Position numbers and translations under genes: made by a program. A stretch of 7,669 bases of DNA from JAUWOY01 sp034431315 (GTDB lineage Bacteria > Chloroflexota > Anaerolineae > VGOG01). Under the pieces are notes generated by a model. The model had not been told where the DNA came from. It worked only from the letters and a program-made list of their open reading frames with translations, and did not search any database. Position 1 is the stretch's first letter; each line of letters opens with the position of its first letter. Shown here piece by piece: positions 1 through 5,902 of the stretch. The stretch covers positions 1-7,669 of the forward strand of contig DAOUDK010000077.1 in NCBI GenBank assembly GCA_034431315.1, in the 5' to 3' direction.

Positions 1-17
1 GGCGTGGCTGCTAAACA

Positions 18-89
18 ACACTACACCGAATTGGGAAAGGAGCGAATTTCTTGCTCGCAATTCGTTTTTTTCTAAATTCGTTGTAGTGT
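18..89. repeat. 72-bp nested palindrome / long hairpin
   Basis: A long imperfect inverted repeat is centred between bases 53 and 54. The outer arms at 18-32 and 75-89 match at 14 of 15 positions. Inside them, CGAATT at 43-48 pairs with AATTCG at 59-64. The four CGAATT/AATTCG hexamers start at 27, 43, 59 and 75, exactly 16 bp apart. Between outer and inner arms, 34-42 faces 65-73 with Watson-Crick pairs plus four G-U wobbles when read as plus-strand RNA. In minus-strand RNA those wobbles become C-A mismatches, so the plus-strand transcript would fold better. It lies about 20 bp past the stop of the KAP NTPase gene. It may be a MITE- or REP-like palindromic element, a structured RNA, or a transcription stop; no T-run follows it in the operon's direction. 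Confidence 0.6.
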
Positions 90-108
90 CTCAGCGAATG
101 TAACATTG

Positions 109-1002
109 TCAAGCTAGAAGCTCTCGCTCCTTTTCGCCACGAAGTAGTTGAGACACCAGGTCTTCAGAACCCTCCAGGACCTTATACGCGTATTCGCCCA
201 ACCTTTCATGCTTTAAGACCGGCAATGTGAACGCGTATTGCACATGCTTTTGCAGAGCCCACCTGATATCTTGAGGAACTTCTGTGACATCCTTATACCT
301 TGTCGCGATGGCTTTATGTAGCTTCTCTTCATCAACGGCCATCAGCACAAACAGGCCTTGGATTCCACTGAGTCTCTGCAGAGCATCAACTACATTGCCA
401 GCAAAAACTGAAGTACAACGATCGAGATCATCAATTATCAGTACTAATTTACGCTCCGCTGCACCGCCATATACCAGATATTCCTCCAACAACTCCCCCA
501 GGTCAGCCAACACAGCCACCTTCTCGGCTATGCGTTCCAAAAGAGCGAAGAGCCTGGGGCTACTTTCCACCCCATCTCGGTCTGGCCATTCCAATTCACT
601 TGGGAGTGGCCCCGCTATCTGTTCATAGAACATTTCTCCTACCCTGGAGTCTTTGCCACTCAAAGTGCTAATGATACGCTGGGTCAATGTTTTTGCTGCA
701 TCTCCAGATCCCTGATACAGTGATGCTGTGTACCAGCAAAACTCTACCTGCGGCGCTGCTCTCCCTTCTTTCATGGCTGTCTCAAGCTTTTCCTTAGCAG
801 CACCTTCTACCATTTGAAGGAAGGATGTCTTGCCCATGCCCCAAACCCCGTGAATCGCAAACGTCAAAGCGCCTCTGGCGTTCAGGATTTCATCTGCAAT
901 TTGTCTGATTTGTTCGATCACCTCGCTGTCTTCAGCCCACAACTGGTTCTCACCCCACTTGACAGGGGCATCACTCAGAAAATAGGAATCACGACTTCCC
1001 AT
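109..1002 (-). CDS. KAP-type P-loop NTPase, compact soluble form
   Basis: This 297-aa protein has a Walker A motif GVWGMGKTS (residues 52-60, Lys58 for phosphate) and a Walker B strand LVLIIDDLDRC (about 186-196), followed by a segment like FVLMAVDEEKL and then QKHVQYAFTLPV (about 251-262). IDDLDRC and the later 'K-Q-FTLP' stretch are typical of KAP-family STAND-like NTPases. KAP proteins often carry membrane helices between Walker A and B and a long C-terminal part. Here neither is seen, and the chain ends about 35 residues after the core. I chose the start at 1002 because a perfect GAGGAGG (1009-1015) lies 6 nt upstream. A longer start at 1083 would run 65 bp into the CHAT gene. It is the last gene of the three-gene operon, 16 nt after the CHAT-FGE stop. 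It probably acts as an ATP-driven switch or assembly factor for the CHAT effector (inference). Confidence 0.85.
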   Translation of the reverse strand: MGSRDSYFLSDAPVKWGENQLWAEDSEVIEQIRQIADEILNARGALTFAIHGVWGMGKTSFLQMVEGAAKEKLETAMKEGRAAPQVEFCWYTASLYQGSGDAAKTLTQRIISTLSGKDSRVGEMFYEQIAGPLPSELEWPDRDGVESSPRLFALLERIAEKVAVLADLGELLEEYLVYGGAAERKLVLIIDDLDRCTSVFAGNVVDALQRLSGIQGLFVLMAVDEEKLHKAIATRYKDVTEVPQDIRWALQKHVQYAFTLPVLKHERLGEYAYKVLEGSEDLVSQLLRGEKERELLA

Positions 1003-1008
1003 ATTGAA

Positions 1009-1015
1009 CCTCCTC
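1009..1015 (-). promoter_or_regulatory. Shine-Dalgarno site of the KAP NTPase
   Basis: Read on the minus strand this is GAGGAGG, 6 nt before the ATG at 1002. It decides the start of the NTPase against the longer in-frame ORF that overlaps the upstream gene. Confidence 0.85.
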
Positions 1016-1018
1016 GTT

Positions 1019-2899
1019 CTATTCAACACTCTGATGCTGGTGTTCGATAACCTCCGACCAGGACGCCGCACAGCGAAAACCAACAGCGTGGTTCTTGAAG
1101 TCGGGCAAGCTAATGAGCCTCAGCCTCTGAACAGTACAATAGTCTGACGGATCATTGAATGCTCCACCACACAACACGCTTTGTCTATCCTCGGTCTGTG
1201 TCCACTCCGCCACATTACCTACGATGTCACACATCCCGGCTGGACTCGAATTCGAGATCATTTCACCTTGCTCGTCGTATGCTCGTTGTGCGCTCGACCA
1301 TTTGACTGGTCGAGGTCTGAGGTAACCACTCTCCTGAGTATTGCAAAGATTACCCAAAAACCGATGCCCCCAGGGAAACGGTGCTTGTTTGTCCGAGTAG
1401 CCAGATAACGCCGCTTGTTGCCACTCGGCCGGTGTCGGGATATGCTTCCTAGCCCATCGCGCGTATTCTAGTGCTTCACCCAATGTCATACCTGTGGCTG
1501 GCAGAGCGTCTACATTCACATCCTCTCCCTCATACTTGTCCTGCCAGGGATTCTGCCAAGAAACGCCGTATTTCTGAACGAATTTCCGGTATTCACCACA
1601 AGTCACCGGGTACTTGTCAATGTAAAAGCTGCCCTCTTCAACGTAGACCATCTCTTTCTGATCTCTCTCCCATAGGATGGGAGACTCCGGTGGTCCCTGC
1701 CCCAACCAACCATCGCCCTGCAAAAAGAGGGTCGGCACAGCCCAGCCAGGGAAGGAGAATACATTCTTCGTGACGTCCTCTCCAGCAGGCGTGAGGTGAT
1801 ATTGGGTAGTTGGGGAGTCGTGCTGTTTCCTTTCAGAGGCGACCAACACGCGGGCAATGTCAGTCTCAAGAGGACGATCGCGCCAGTAAAGCTCGAGAGC
1901 CTGCCGGCCAGCTTGCATCGCATCGTCAATCCGCGAACGTTTCGCGAGGACCTCGTAGAAAGCGCGCACGAATTCCTTGGCCTCGTCAGTCCAGAGCTCT
2001 GTCTGCATCCCTACAACAGCTTCCACACCGGCACCCAGCAATGCCTGTGCCAGACCTAGATTGGCAGAGGCCCCTGCACTACTGCTGTGACACGCCGTCA
2101 ACACAATCAACCTGGGCCGAAATTCGGCGTCCTCAATCCACCTCTTGAATTCAGAGGCAGTCACAACGTCTGAAGCGCGACCTTCAGGAAGCTCAAGGAA
2201 GACCATCGCCATCACGGCCTTTTCTGTTTCGAGCGCCCCATGCCCCAGAAAATGGATGATGTGAACCCCTTTCTTCACCTCTGCCCCTAACGTCCGTGCG
2301 GTCACGTGAGATAAGGACACCAGATCAAGGGGCTTGACACCAGCCCTGAGCACCCCGGAGATGGTGTCAAGTATTTCCTCTCCCCGAACTGAGCCTTTGT
2401 CTGTCGGCTCAGCATAGGCGAGCAATACCCGCATAGGAAGGCGGGTGCCTCTTTCATCTGGTCTAACCCATAGTGTGTTCAAACGACGGGTAATGGAGAG
2501 CGTAGGGTCCAGCGCCAGCCACTCTTTCCCATCGTGAAGTAGTTCCCACGGCCAGTCAAATAGTGGGTCAGTGTACGGCGGAGGGGTTTGAACATCAAGA
2601 ATCAAACGGAGTCGTACATGGTTGTCATTATGTTTCGAGCACAAGCGCCGGCGACATTCTTCGAATCGTTCGCCAATCTCTTCGACAAAGATACTCCTGT
2701 AAAGTGCCTGGCCCAACTCCTTCGCCAACTCATATGGTCTGCCTTTGTAGGTTTGAGTGAATGGAGAAGTAGACAGAATGGATCGGCTTTTTCTGCCATT
2801 GTCAGGTGCTTCGATTAAACGTACCCTAAATTGATTCTGCTTCTGGGATTCTAGCTCGATATGAAAGGAGGGTACGTCGTTCTTGTCCGTCGTACTCAT
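1019..2899 (-). CDS. CHAT caspase-like protease fused to an FGE-sulfatase (C-type-lectin fold) domain
   Basis: This is a 626-aa two-domain protein. Residues about 95-395 form a CHAT (caspase HetF-associated) peptidase. The PWELLHDG and SITRRLN pre-domain motifs come first, then the catalytic His220 in HFLGHGA and catalytic Cys270 in LIVLTACHSS. AVPTLFLQG (about 387-395) is the usual CHAT tail. Residues about 416-612 form an FGE/SUMF1-type domain: YPVTCGEYRKFV, IPTPAEWQQAA, FPWG, GNVAEW (561-566), CGGAF and VGFRC. One of the two catalytic cysteines of true formylglycine enzymes appears replaced (Asp583 for the first; Cys588 aligns with the second), so a ligand-binding lectin-like role is more likely than catalysis. 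The gene starts 1 nt after the preceding stop with GAGGAA 7 nt upstream, suggesting translational coupling. The inferred role is a sensor domain that unleashes a caspase-like protease. No signal peptide or membrane segment is seen, so it is probably cytoplasmic. Confidence 0.92.
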   Translation of the reverse strand: MSTTDKNDVPSFHIELESQKQNQFRVRLIEAPDNGRKSRSILSTSPFTQTYKGRPYELAKELGQALYRSIFVEEIGERFEECRRRLCSKHNDNHVRLRLILDVQTPPPYTDPLFDWPWELLHDGKEWLALDPTLSITRRLNTLWVRPDERGTRLPMRVLLAYAEPTDKGSVRGEEILDTISGVLRAGVKPLDLVSLSHVTARTLGAEVKKGVHIIHFLGHGALETEKAVMAMVFLELPEGRASDVVTASEFKRWIEDAEFRPRLIVLTACHSSSAGASANLGLAQALLGAGVEAVVGMQTELWTDEAKEFVRAFYEVLAKRSRIDDAMQAGRQALELYWRDRPLETDIARVLVASERKQHDSPTTQYHLTPAGEDVTKNVFSFPGWAVPTLFLQGDGWLGQGPPESPILWERDQKEMVYVEEGSFYIDKYPVTCGEYRKFVQKYGVSWQNPWQDKYEGEDVNVDALPATGMTLGEALEYARWARKHIPTPAEWQQAALSGYSDKQAPFPWGHRFLGNLCNTQESGYLRPRPVKWSSAQRAYDEQGEMISNSSPAGMCDIVGNVAEWTQTEDRQSVLCGGAFNDPSDYCTVQRLRLISLPDFKNHAVGFRCAASWSEVIEHQHQSVE

Positions 2900-2900
2900 G

Positions 2901-3365
2901 CTATCGTTCCTCTATTTGCACAGTCACGGTTGTAGGACGAATACCATGTTGCTCCAGAAGCCGTGTCAGTAGAATTCCTTCCACAAACTCTTGCAGCAGT
3001 TTGCGCTCGCTGTCCTCGGATGTCTTCTCGGAGGTTCTCTGAGCTTCGAGTTCCTGCTCTTTCAAAGCAACCTCACGCTCCTTGAGGCTCAGTTCTCGCT
3101 CTTGTTTCATCAGATCAACACCAAGCTTGATCAATTCGACACTCATGCCAATCAAGGCCACGAGAACCGCCGCAGTTCCGGGGTCAATGTCAAGAGGAGT
3201 TGCTTTTTCTAGGCTGACTTCATCCACACCCACAGAAACTGCATCCTCGCCGACACCAACCTCACGGAAAACAGATCTCACAGAATCAGCCAACATCTGG
3301 GGCGTGAGGTCTCCCTGATCTTCACCTACGGGGAATTCGATTCGTACTTGCAACAATTCAGACAT
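2901..3365 (-). CDS. Small hydrophobic-helix and coiled-coil protein, EACC1-like adaptor
   Basis: This 154-aa protein has a beta-alpha-beta-like N-terminus (LLQVRIEFP, then helix PQMLADSVRSVFREVG, then AVSVGVDEV). A hydrophobic helix follows at about 64-85 (TAAVLVALIGMSVELIKLGV), then a highly charged Lys/Glu heptad coiled coil at about 86-127. It ends in a strand, TTVTVQIEE. This layout resembles 'effector-associated constant component' (EACC1) proteins that accompany CHAT, trypsin and TIR effectors in predicted conflict systems. The resemblance is in layout only and I see no diagnostic motif. The start at 3365 has AAGGAG (3375-3380) 9 nt upstream. A longer reading to 3491 would translate the tRNA fragment and is rejected. 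It is the first gene of the operon, 1 nt from the CHAT-FGE gene. It may anchor or oligomerise the CHAT protein at the membrane (inference). Confidence 0.75.
   Translation of the reverse strand: MSELLQVRIEFPVGEDQGDLTPQMLADSVRSVFREVGVGEDAVSVGVDEVSLEKATPLDIDPGTAAVLVALIGMSVELIKLGVDLMKQERELSLKEREVALKEQELEAQRTSEKTSEDSERKLLQEFVEGILLTRLLEQHGIRPTTVTVQIEER
2907..2912 (-). promoter_or_regulatory. Shine-Dalgarno site of the CHAT-FGE gene
   Basis: On the minus strand this is GAGGAA, 7 nt before the ATG at 2899. It lies within the last codons of the coiled-coil gene, which favours translational coupling and a fixed ratio of the two proteins. Confidence 0.7.
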
Positions 3366-3374
3366 CCGATTCTG

Positions 3375-3380
3375 CTCCTT
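3375..3380 (-). promoter_or_regulatory. Shine-Dalgarno site of the coiled-coil protein
   Basis: On the minus strand this is AAGGAG, 9 nt before the ATG at 3365. It supports this start over the longer ORF that would translate through the tRNA fragment. Confidence 0.7.
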
Positions 3381-3456
3381 TCTGGCGTAGGAGAGCCGCC
3401 ATAGTGGTAGGACTGCCAGCTGCCCAACACCCTTTGTAAATGCTACAGAATATGTT

Positions 3457-3498
<42 letters not shown>

Positions 3499-3506
3499 GC
3501 AAAGCT

Positions 3507-3535
3507 ATTTTGCCAAACGAGAAGCCGATTGTCAA
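3507..3535 (-). promoter_or_regulatory. Predicted sigma70 promoter for the CHAT-FGE operon
   Basis: On the minus strand a perfect -35 TTGACA (3530-3535) is separated by 17 nt from CAAAAT (3507-3512), which matches TATAAT at 4 of 6 positions. Transcription would start near 3500 and read through the tRNA 3' fragment into the coiled-coil gene, giving a leader of roughly 135 nt. It sits exactly at the presumed integration junction. It is predicted only from sequence, and the -10 is weak. Confidence 0.4.
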
Positions 3536-3563
3536 GAAATGCGTAACCGTGCCAAGACGCTGG

Positions 3564-4202
3564 TTAGTGCTCGATAGTTACTTCCACCTCACAGGGCTCC
3601 GGGTAGTTACCTGATTTGTCTACCACGACCAGGCGGAAGATGTAAGCGCCGGCGGGAAGAGACGAGGTGTCCCAAACACCCAGGATGCCATCAACCACCG
3701 TGTGCTCGAAGCTCTGCACGTGCGACCACTCGATTGCCCCCTCGTGACGAAACTCGAACTTGTAGTAGTCAAAGAAGTCAATTTGCGCTGAGCCCCTGAT
3801 TTCCACAACCCCTTTCAGAACGGCGTTCACCGTAGGATAAGTGAGCCCGGCCTGAGGATTGGGGCAGTCGGGCAGAACAACGGATTCGGGAATGAGTGTG
3901 GAAGTAACCACAGGTGTCTGCGTGAGACTGGGAGTGGGCGTGAGTAAGGCCGGACTTGGCGTCCCAGTAGGATTAAGCGTGGATGCGGGTGGAGTATAAG
4001 TTGGATAAGGGGTATAGGTAGGATAAGGAGTGTACGTAGGCAGGGGTGGCAGGGGTGGCTGGGTCACCAGTACCGTGATTTCAACAGGCTTTGGAGGTGG
4101 TTGGGTTACAATCACTGTGACCTCGACGATTTCCGGCGTTGGTGTAGCCTGACAAGCAGTCAGCAGTACGATGAGAACTACGAGTAATGTGGCTTTCTTC
4201 AT
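3564..4202 (-). CDS. Secreted lipoprotein with Thr/Pro-rich stalk and Ig/FN3-like C-terminal domain
   Basis: This 212-aa protein begins with a lipoprotein signal peptide: MKK, a hydrophobic core, then lipobox LLTAC with Cys17 as the lipidated residue. Residues about 18-110 are a stalk rich in Thr and Pro, with a duplicated 14-residue unit and a TYTPYP repeat. Residues about 111-212 look like a small beta-sandwich with VVEIRGSA, WDTSSLPAGAYIFRLVVVD and a final VEVTIEH, a pattern common at the C-termini of Chloroflexota cell-surface proteins. Cys113 and Cys204 could form a disulphide. The start has AAGGAG (4209-4214) 6 nt upstream. It lies 52 bp after the HicB stop, inside the segment bounded by the tRNA repeats. 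No enzymatic motif is seen; it is probably a surface-exposed binding protein, and its ligand is unknown. Confidence 0.85.
   Translation of the reverse strand: MKKATLLVVLIVLLTACQATPTPEIVEVTVIVTQPPPKPVEITVLVTQPPLPPLPTYTPYPTYTPYPTYTPPASTLNPTGTPSPALLTPTPSLTQTPVVTSTLIPESVVLPDCPNPQAGLTYPTVNAVLKGVVEIRGSAQIDFFDYYKFEFRHEGAIEWSHVQSFEHTVVDGILGVWDTSSLPAGAYIFRLVVVDKSGNYPEPCEVEVTIEH
3990..4037 (-). repeat. TYTPYP tandem repeat in the lipoprotein stalk
   Basis: An 18-bp unit encoding Thr-Tyr-Thr-Pro-Tyr-Pro is repeated about 2.7 times (residues 56-71). It extends the rigid stalk that holds the C-terminal domain off the membrane, and is a site where replication slippage could change stalk length. Confidence 0.7.
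4044..4127 (-). repeat. Duplicated 14-residue unit in the lipoprotein stalk
   Basis: Residues 26-39 (VEVTVIVTQPPPKP) and 40-53 (VEITVLVTQPPLPP) are near-identical, giving a 42-bp tandem duplication. Each unit is a short beta-prone stretch followed by a poly-Pro break. Confidence 0.75.
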
Positions 4203-4254
4203 TGTTGTCTCCTTCGTGTGTGTCTCTCCATGCTAACGTGCGCTGGAGGGATAT

Positions 4255-4596
4255 CTAAGTGGCCAGGGCAAGTGTCTCAGCCACCCACATCTCCACGCCT
4301 TTTCCAGTCTTCTCAGCGGCAAGAACAACTTTGCGATGTTGCTCCGGCGAAAGATGTATCGTGAATCGTCCCAAAAAAGGCTTGTCTGGCTCTTCCCCTC
4401 GCTCGGCACAAAAGGCTAAATAATCTTTCACAGAATCTTCAAACGCTTTGCGTAGTTCATCTACCGTTTTCCCCTGAAACGTGACCACGTCTCGGATGTT
4501 GATTACTTCTCCATGAAAGATGTTGGCCTCATCATCAAACTCAACGCGAGATAGATAGCCTTTGTACTCCATCTTTGATCTCAGTTTCCGTTTCAT
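4255..4596 (-). CDS. hicB: HicB-family antitoxin, orphan
   Basis: This 113-aa protein has both HicB parts. The first is a partial RNase H-like fold at about 10-66 (YKGYLSRVEFD, FHGEVINIRDVVTFQGKTVDEL, then DYLAFCAERGEEP). The second is a C-terminal ribbon-helix-helix DNA-binding segment at about 75-110 (GRFTIHLSPEQHRKVVLAA, then WVAETL). HicB proteins normally bind and neutralise a roughly 60-80-aa HicA mRNA interferase and repress their own operon. No HicA-sized gene flanks it here: upstream lies tRNA-Arg, whose 3' end is only 14 nt from the ATG, and downstream is the lipoprotein. No good Shine-Dalgarno site precedes the start at 4596; Met9 at 4572 is an alternative. It may be an RHH repressor left by loss of its toxin at the integration boundary (inference). 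Confidence 0.85.
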   Translation of the reverse strand: MKRKLRSKMEYKGYLSRVEFDDEANIFHGEVINIRDVVTFQGKTVDELRKAFEDSVKDYLAFCAERGEEPDKPFLGRFTIHLSPEQHRKVVLAAEKTGKGVEMWVAETLALAT

Positions 4597-4607
4597 CAGG
4601 TTGTGCC

Positions 4608-4649
4608 AGGTACCCCTGGAGGGATTCGAACCCCCGGCCCACTGCTTAG
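4608..4649 (-). other. tRNA-embedded attachment-site copy (direct repeat partner)
   Basis: This is the 3' half of the intact tRNA-Arg gene. Together with the copy at 3457-3498 it forms a 42-bp direct repeat with two mismatches. The repeat period is 1151 bp. The two copies bound a segment with hicB and the lipoprotein gene and no recombinase. Confidence 0.75.
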
Positions 4650-4684
4650 AAGGCAGTTGCTCTCATCCACTGAGCTACAGGGGC
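4611..4684 (-). tRNA. tRNA-Arg (anticodon UCU)
   Basis: A full 74-nt cloverleaf reads on the minus strand. The acceptor GCCCCTG pairs with CAGGGGT, with a G1-U72 wobble. The D arm is GCTC/GAGC with loop AGTGGATGA. The anticodon stem ACTGC/GCAGT encloses loop CTTCTAA, giving anticodon TCT. The variable loop is GGGCC, and the T arm GGGGG/CCCTC has loop TTCGAAT. The discriminator is A. CCA is not fully encoded (CCT follows). The G1-U72 pair is unusual and may come from replacement of the 3' half by an integrating element. It is the last unit after the ThiF/deoxyribosyltransferase-like operon, and its 3' half is duplicated at 3457-3498. Confidence 0.93.
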
Positions 4685-4686
4685 AC

Positions 4687-4717
4687 GTTCAAACTACAAA
4701 GTTCAAAGTTCAAACTA
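4687..4717. repeat. GTTCAAA short direct repeats
   Basis: GTTCAAACTA occurs at 4687-4696 and 4708-4717, with GTTCAAA in between at 4701-4707. The repeats fill the gap between the deoxyribosyltransferase-like gene's stop and the 5' end of the tRNA. The cause is unknown; they could be a processing or recombination spacer, or chance AT-rich repetition. Confidence 0.5.
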
Positions 4718-5143
4718 GCCTTCCATTAATTCCTCCAACTCCCCCTCGGCTACGAAAGATTCAAAGGCCGCCAGCGATGGGAAAACTCGCGTCGAGAGGA
4801 ACCTAACCACCCAGTTCTCGGCCAGAGGCGAAATGGTGAGGACCGGCTTGCCGGCTCGGTGGGCCTCCCACATCTCGACGGCGGTGCCCATGCTGGCCTC
4901 AGGGACATAGGCGATGAGCACATCGGCCTGCGCAGCCTCATCGGCCATTTCCAGCAGGGCCCGCTTGGCCTCCTCGGGCCCGTAACTCAGGCCACCATCC
5001 GGGTGCAGCTCTATAGGATCAACGATCTCGGCCTCAGGAAAGCGGGCCTTAATAGCTGTCCCGATGGCTACCCGATAGCTCTGGTCGTGGATGCCTACCT
5101 CGGCGAGAGAACCCTGCATGATGCCAGCGATGAAGAACCTCAA
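4715..5143 (-). CDS. Nucleoside 2-deoxyribosyltransferase-like protein
   Basis: This 142-aa protein begins MRFFIAGIMQGS and has the core of the nucleoside 2-deoxyribosyltransferase fold. A strand ADVLIAYVPEAS is followed by MGTAVEMWEAHRAGKPVLTISP (residues 85-106), corresponding to the family's G-T-x-x-E-x-G-x-A motif. Glu90 is the presumed nucleophile and Asp74 sits at the start of the preceding strand. Family members cleave or transfer N-glycosidic bonds of nucleosides or nucleotides, but the substrate cannot be told from this sequence. Initiation is by TTG, 3 nt after the ThiF stop, with GGGAG 7 nt upstream, so it is translationally coupled to ThiF. It is the last protein gene of the right-hand operon, followed by tRNA-Arg. 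Confidence 0.72.
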   Translation of the reverse strand: MRFFIAGIMQGSLAEVGIHDQSYRVAIGTAIKARFPEAEIVDPIELHPDGGLSYGPEEAKRALLEMADEAAQADVLIAYVPEASMGTAVEMWEAHRAGKPVLTISPLAENWVVRFLSTRVFPSLAAFESFVAEGELEELMEG

Positions 5144-5146
5144 CCC

Positions 5147-5902
5147 CTAGCTCCCAATCTCCAGAAAATCAACCGTGCCCGCCTCGGCATCCATGAACAG
5201 CATCTTGTGTCGCAGGAGCTGACCTTGACCCAAGAGGATCTTCATCACCTCTTGCACCTGCCAGGCAGCTACCATCATGGGCGTGGCAGCGGGACAACCT
5301 AACTGCACCTCGATGCCCTGCTGGGGCACGCTGCCTTCACCGTAGAGGGCCCGCAATCCCCCATCGCCGGGGAAAATGGTCATCACCTGACCCACGTAGC
5401 CGGCGATGGCTCCATGCACCATGGGAATGTCCAGCTCCTGAGCCACCTCCTGCAACGTGAGGCGGGTGGGCAAACGATCGAGGGCATCAACGACCACCTC
5501 AGCGCCATCCAACAAGCGGGGTAAGTTCTCCCTGGTGGCCTCCTCAGGATGGACGACGACTTCCACCGCCGCGTTGATCTGGGCGACTCGAGTGCGAGCT
5601 ACTTCGGCCTTCAAAAGGCCCAGACCAGCCTCGGCGATCAGAACCTGGCGGTTGAGGTTGTGGTCTAAAAACACGTCGCCATCCACGACGATCAGCCGGC
5701 CCACCCCCATGCGGGCCAGCCCCTCGACCACGCTTCCTCCCAATCCGCCCAGGCCCACCACCGCCACCGTGGAGCGCAGCAGCTTGATCTGCCCTTCCCA
5801 CCCCACTGTGCCCAAGCTGCGCAGATAGCGACGGGGCAGGACGCGGGCCTCCAGAGCTGCTAGCTCTACCTCCCTGGACGAAACATCGAACTCCCTGGCC
5901 AC
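5147..5902 (-). CDS. ThiF/MoeB/HesA-family E1-like adenylyltransferase (5' end probably frameshifted)
   Basis: This 251-aa Rossmann-type protein carries the nucleotide-binding loop GLGGLGG (50-56) and VVDGDVFLDHNLNRQ (72-86: Asp74, Asp76, Asn82, Asn84, Arg85, Gln86). It also has Lys98, DALDRLPTR (139-147) and the C-terminal helix MMVAAWQVQEVMKILLG. Family members adenylate the C-terminal Gly of small sulfur carriers (MoaD, ThiS) or ubiquitin-like proteins. The CxxC zinc pairs and rhodanese tail found in many MoeB/ThiF proteins are absent; Cys203 is the lone cysteine in the usual thioester region. No carrier protein is visible in the window. The only in-frame start is a GTG at 5902 with no Shine-Dalgarno site. 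The real N-terminus is probably encoded in another frame from 5988, broken by a one-base deletion near 5902. Confidence 0.85.
   Translation of the reverse strand: MAREFDVSSREVELAALEARVLPRRYLRSLGTVGWEGQIKLLRSTVAVVGLGGLGGSVVEGLARMGVGRLIVVDGDVFLDHNLNRQVLIAEAGLGLLKAEVARTRVAQINAAVEVVVHPEEATRENLPRLLDGAEVVVDALDRLPTRLTLQEVAQELDIPMVHGAIAGYVGQVMTIFPGDGGLRALYGEGSVPQQGIEVQLGCPAATPMMVAAWQVQEVMKILLGQGQLLRHKMLFMDAEAGTVDFLEIGS

Noticed and set aside
43..71. Plus-strand rho-independent terminator (CGAATT/AATTCG hairpin then seven T)
   Set aside because: The stem is AT-rich and no plus-strand gene precedes it, so I kept it only as part of the larger palindrome.
284..1050. Plus-strand ORFs over the KAP gene and similar ones throughout the window
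   Set aside because: They overlap strong minus-strand genes, have no domain signals and no ribosome sites.
1003..1083. Longer N-terminus for the KAP NTPase (start at 1083)
   Set aside because: It overlaps the CHAT-FGE C-terminus and has no better ribosome site, while 1002 is preceded by a perfect GAGGAGG.
1603..1929. Minus-strand 108-aa ORF inside the CHAT-FGE gene
   Set aside because: It is an out-of-frame shadow of the fusion gene with no recognisable domain.
4239..4252. CTGGAGGGAT sequence before the hicB stop as a third tRNA-Arg fragment
   Set aside because: Only about 10 bp match the T arm, which can occur by chance.
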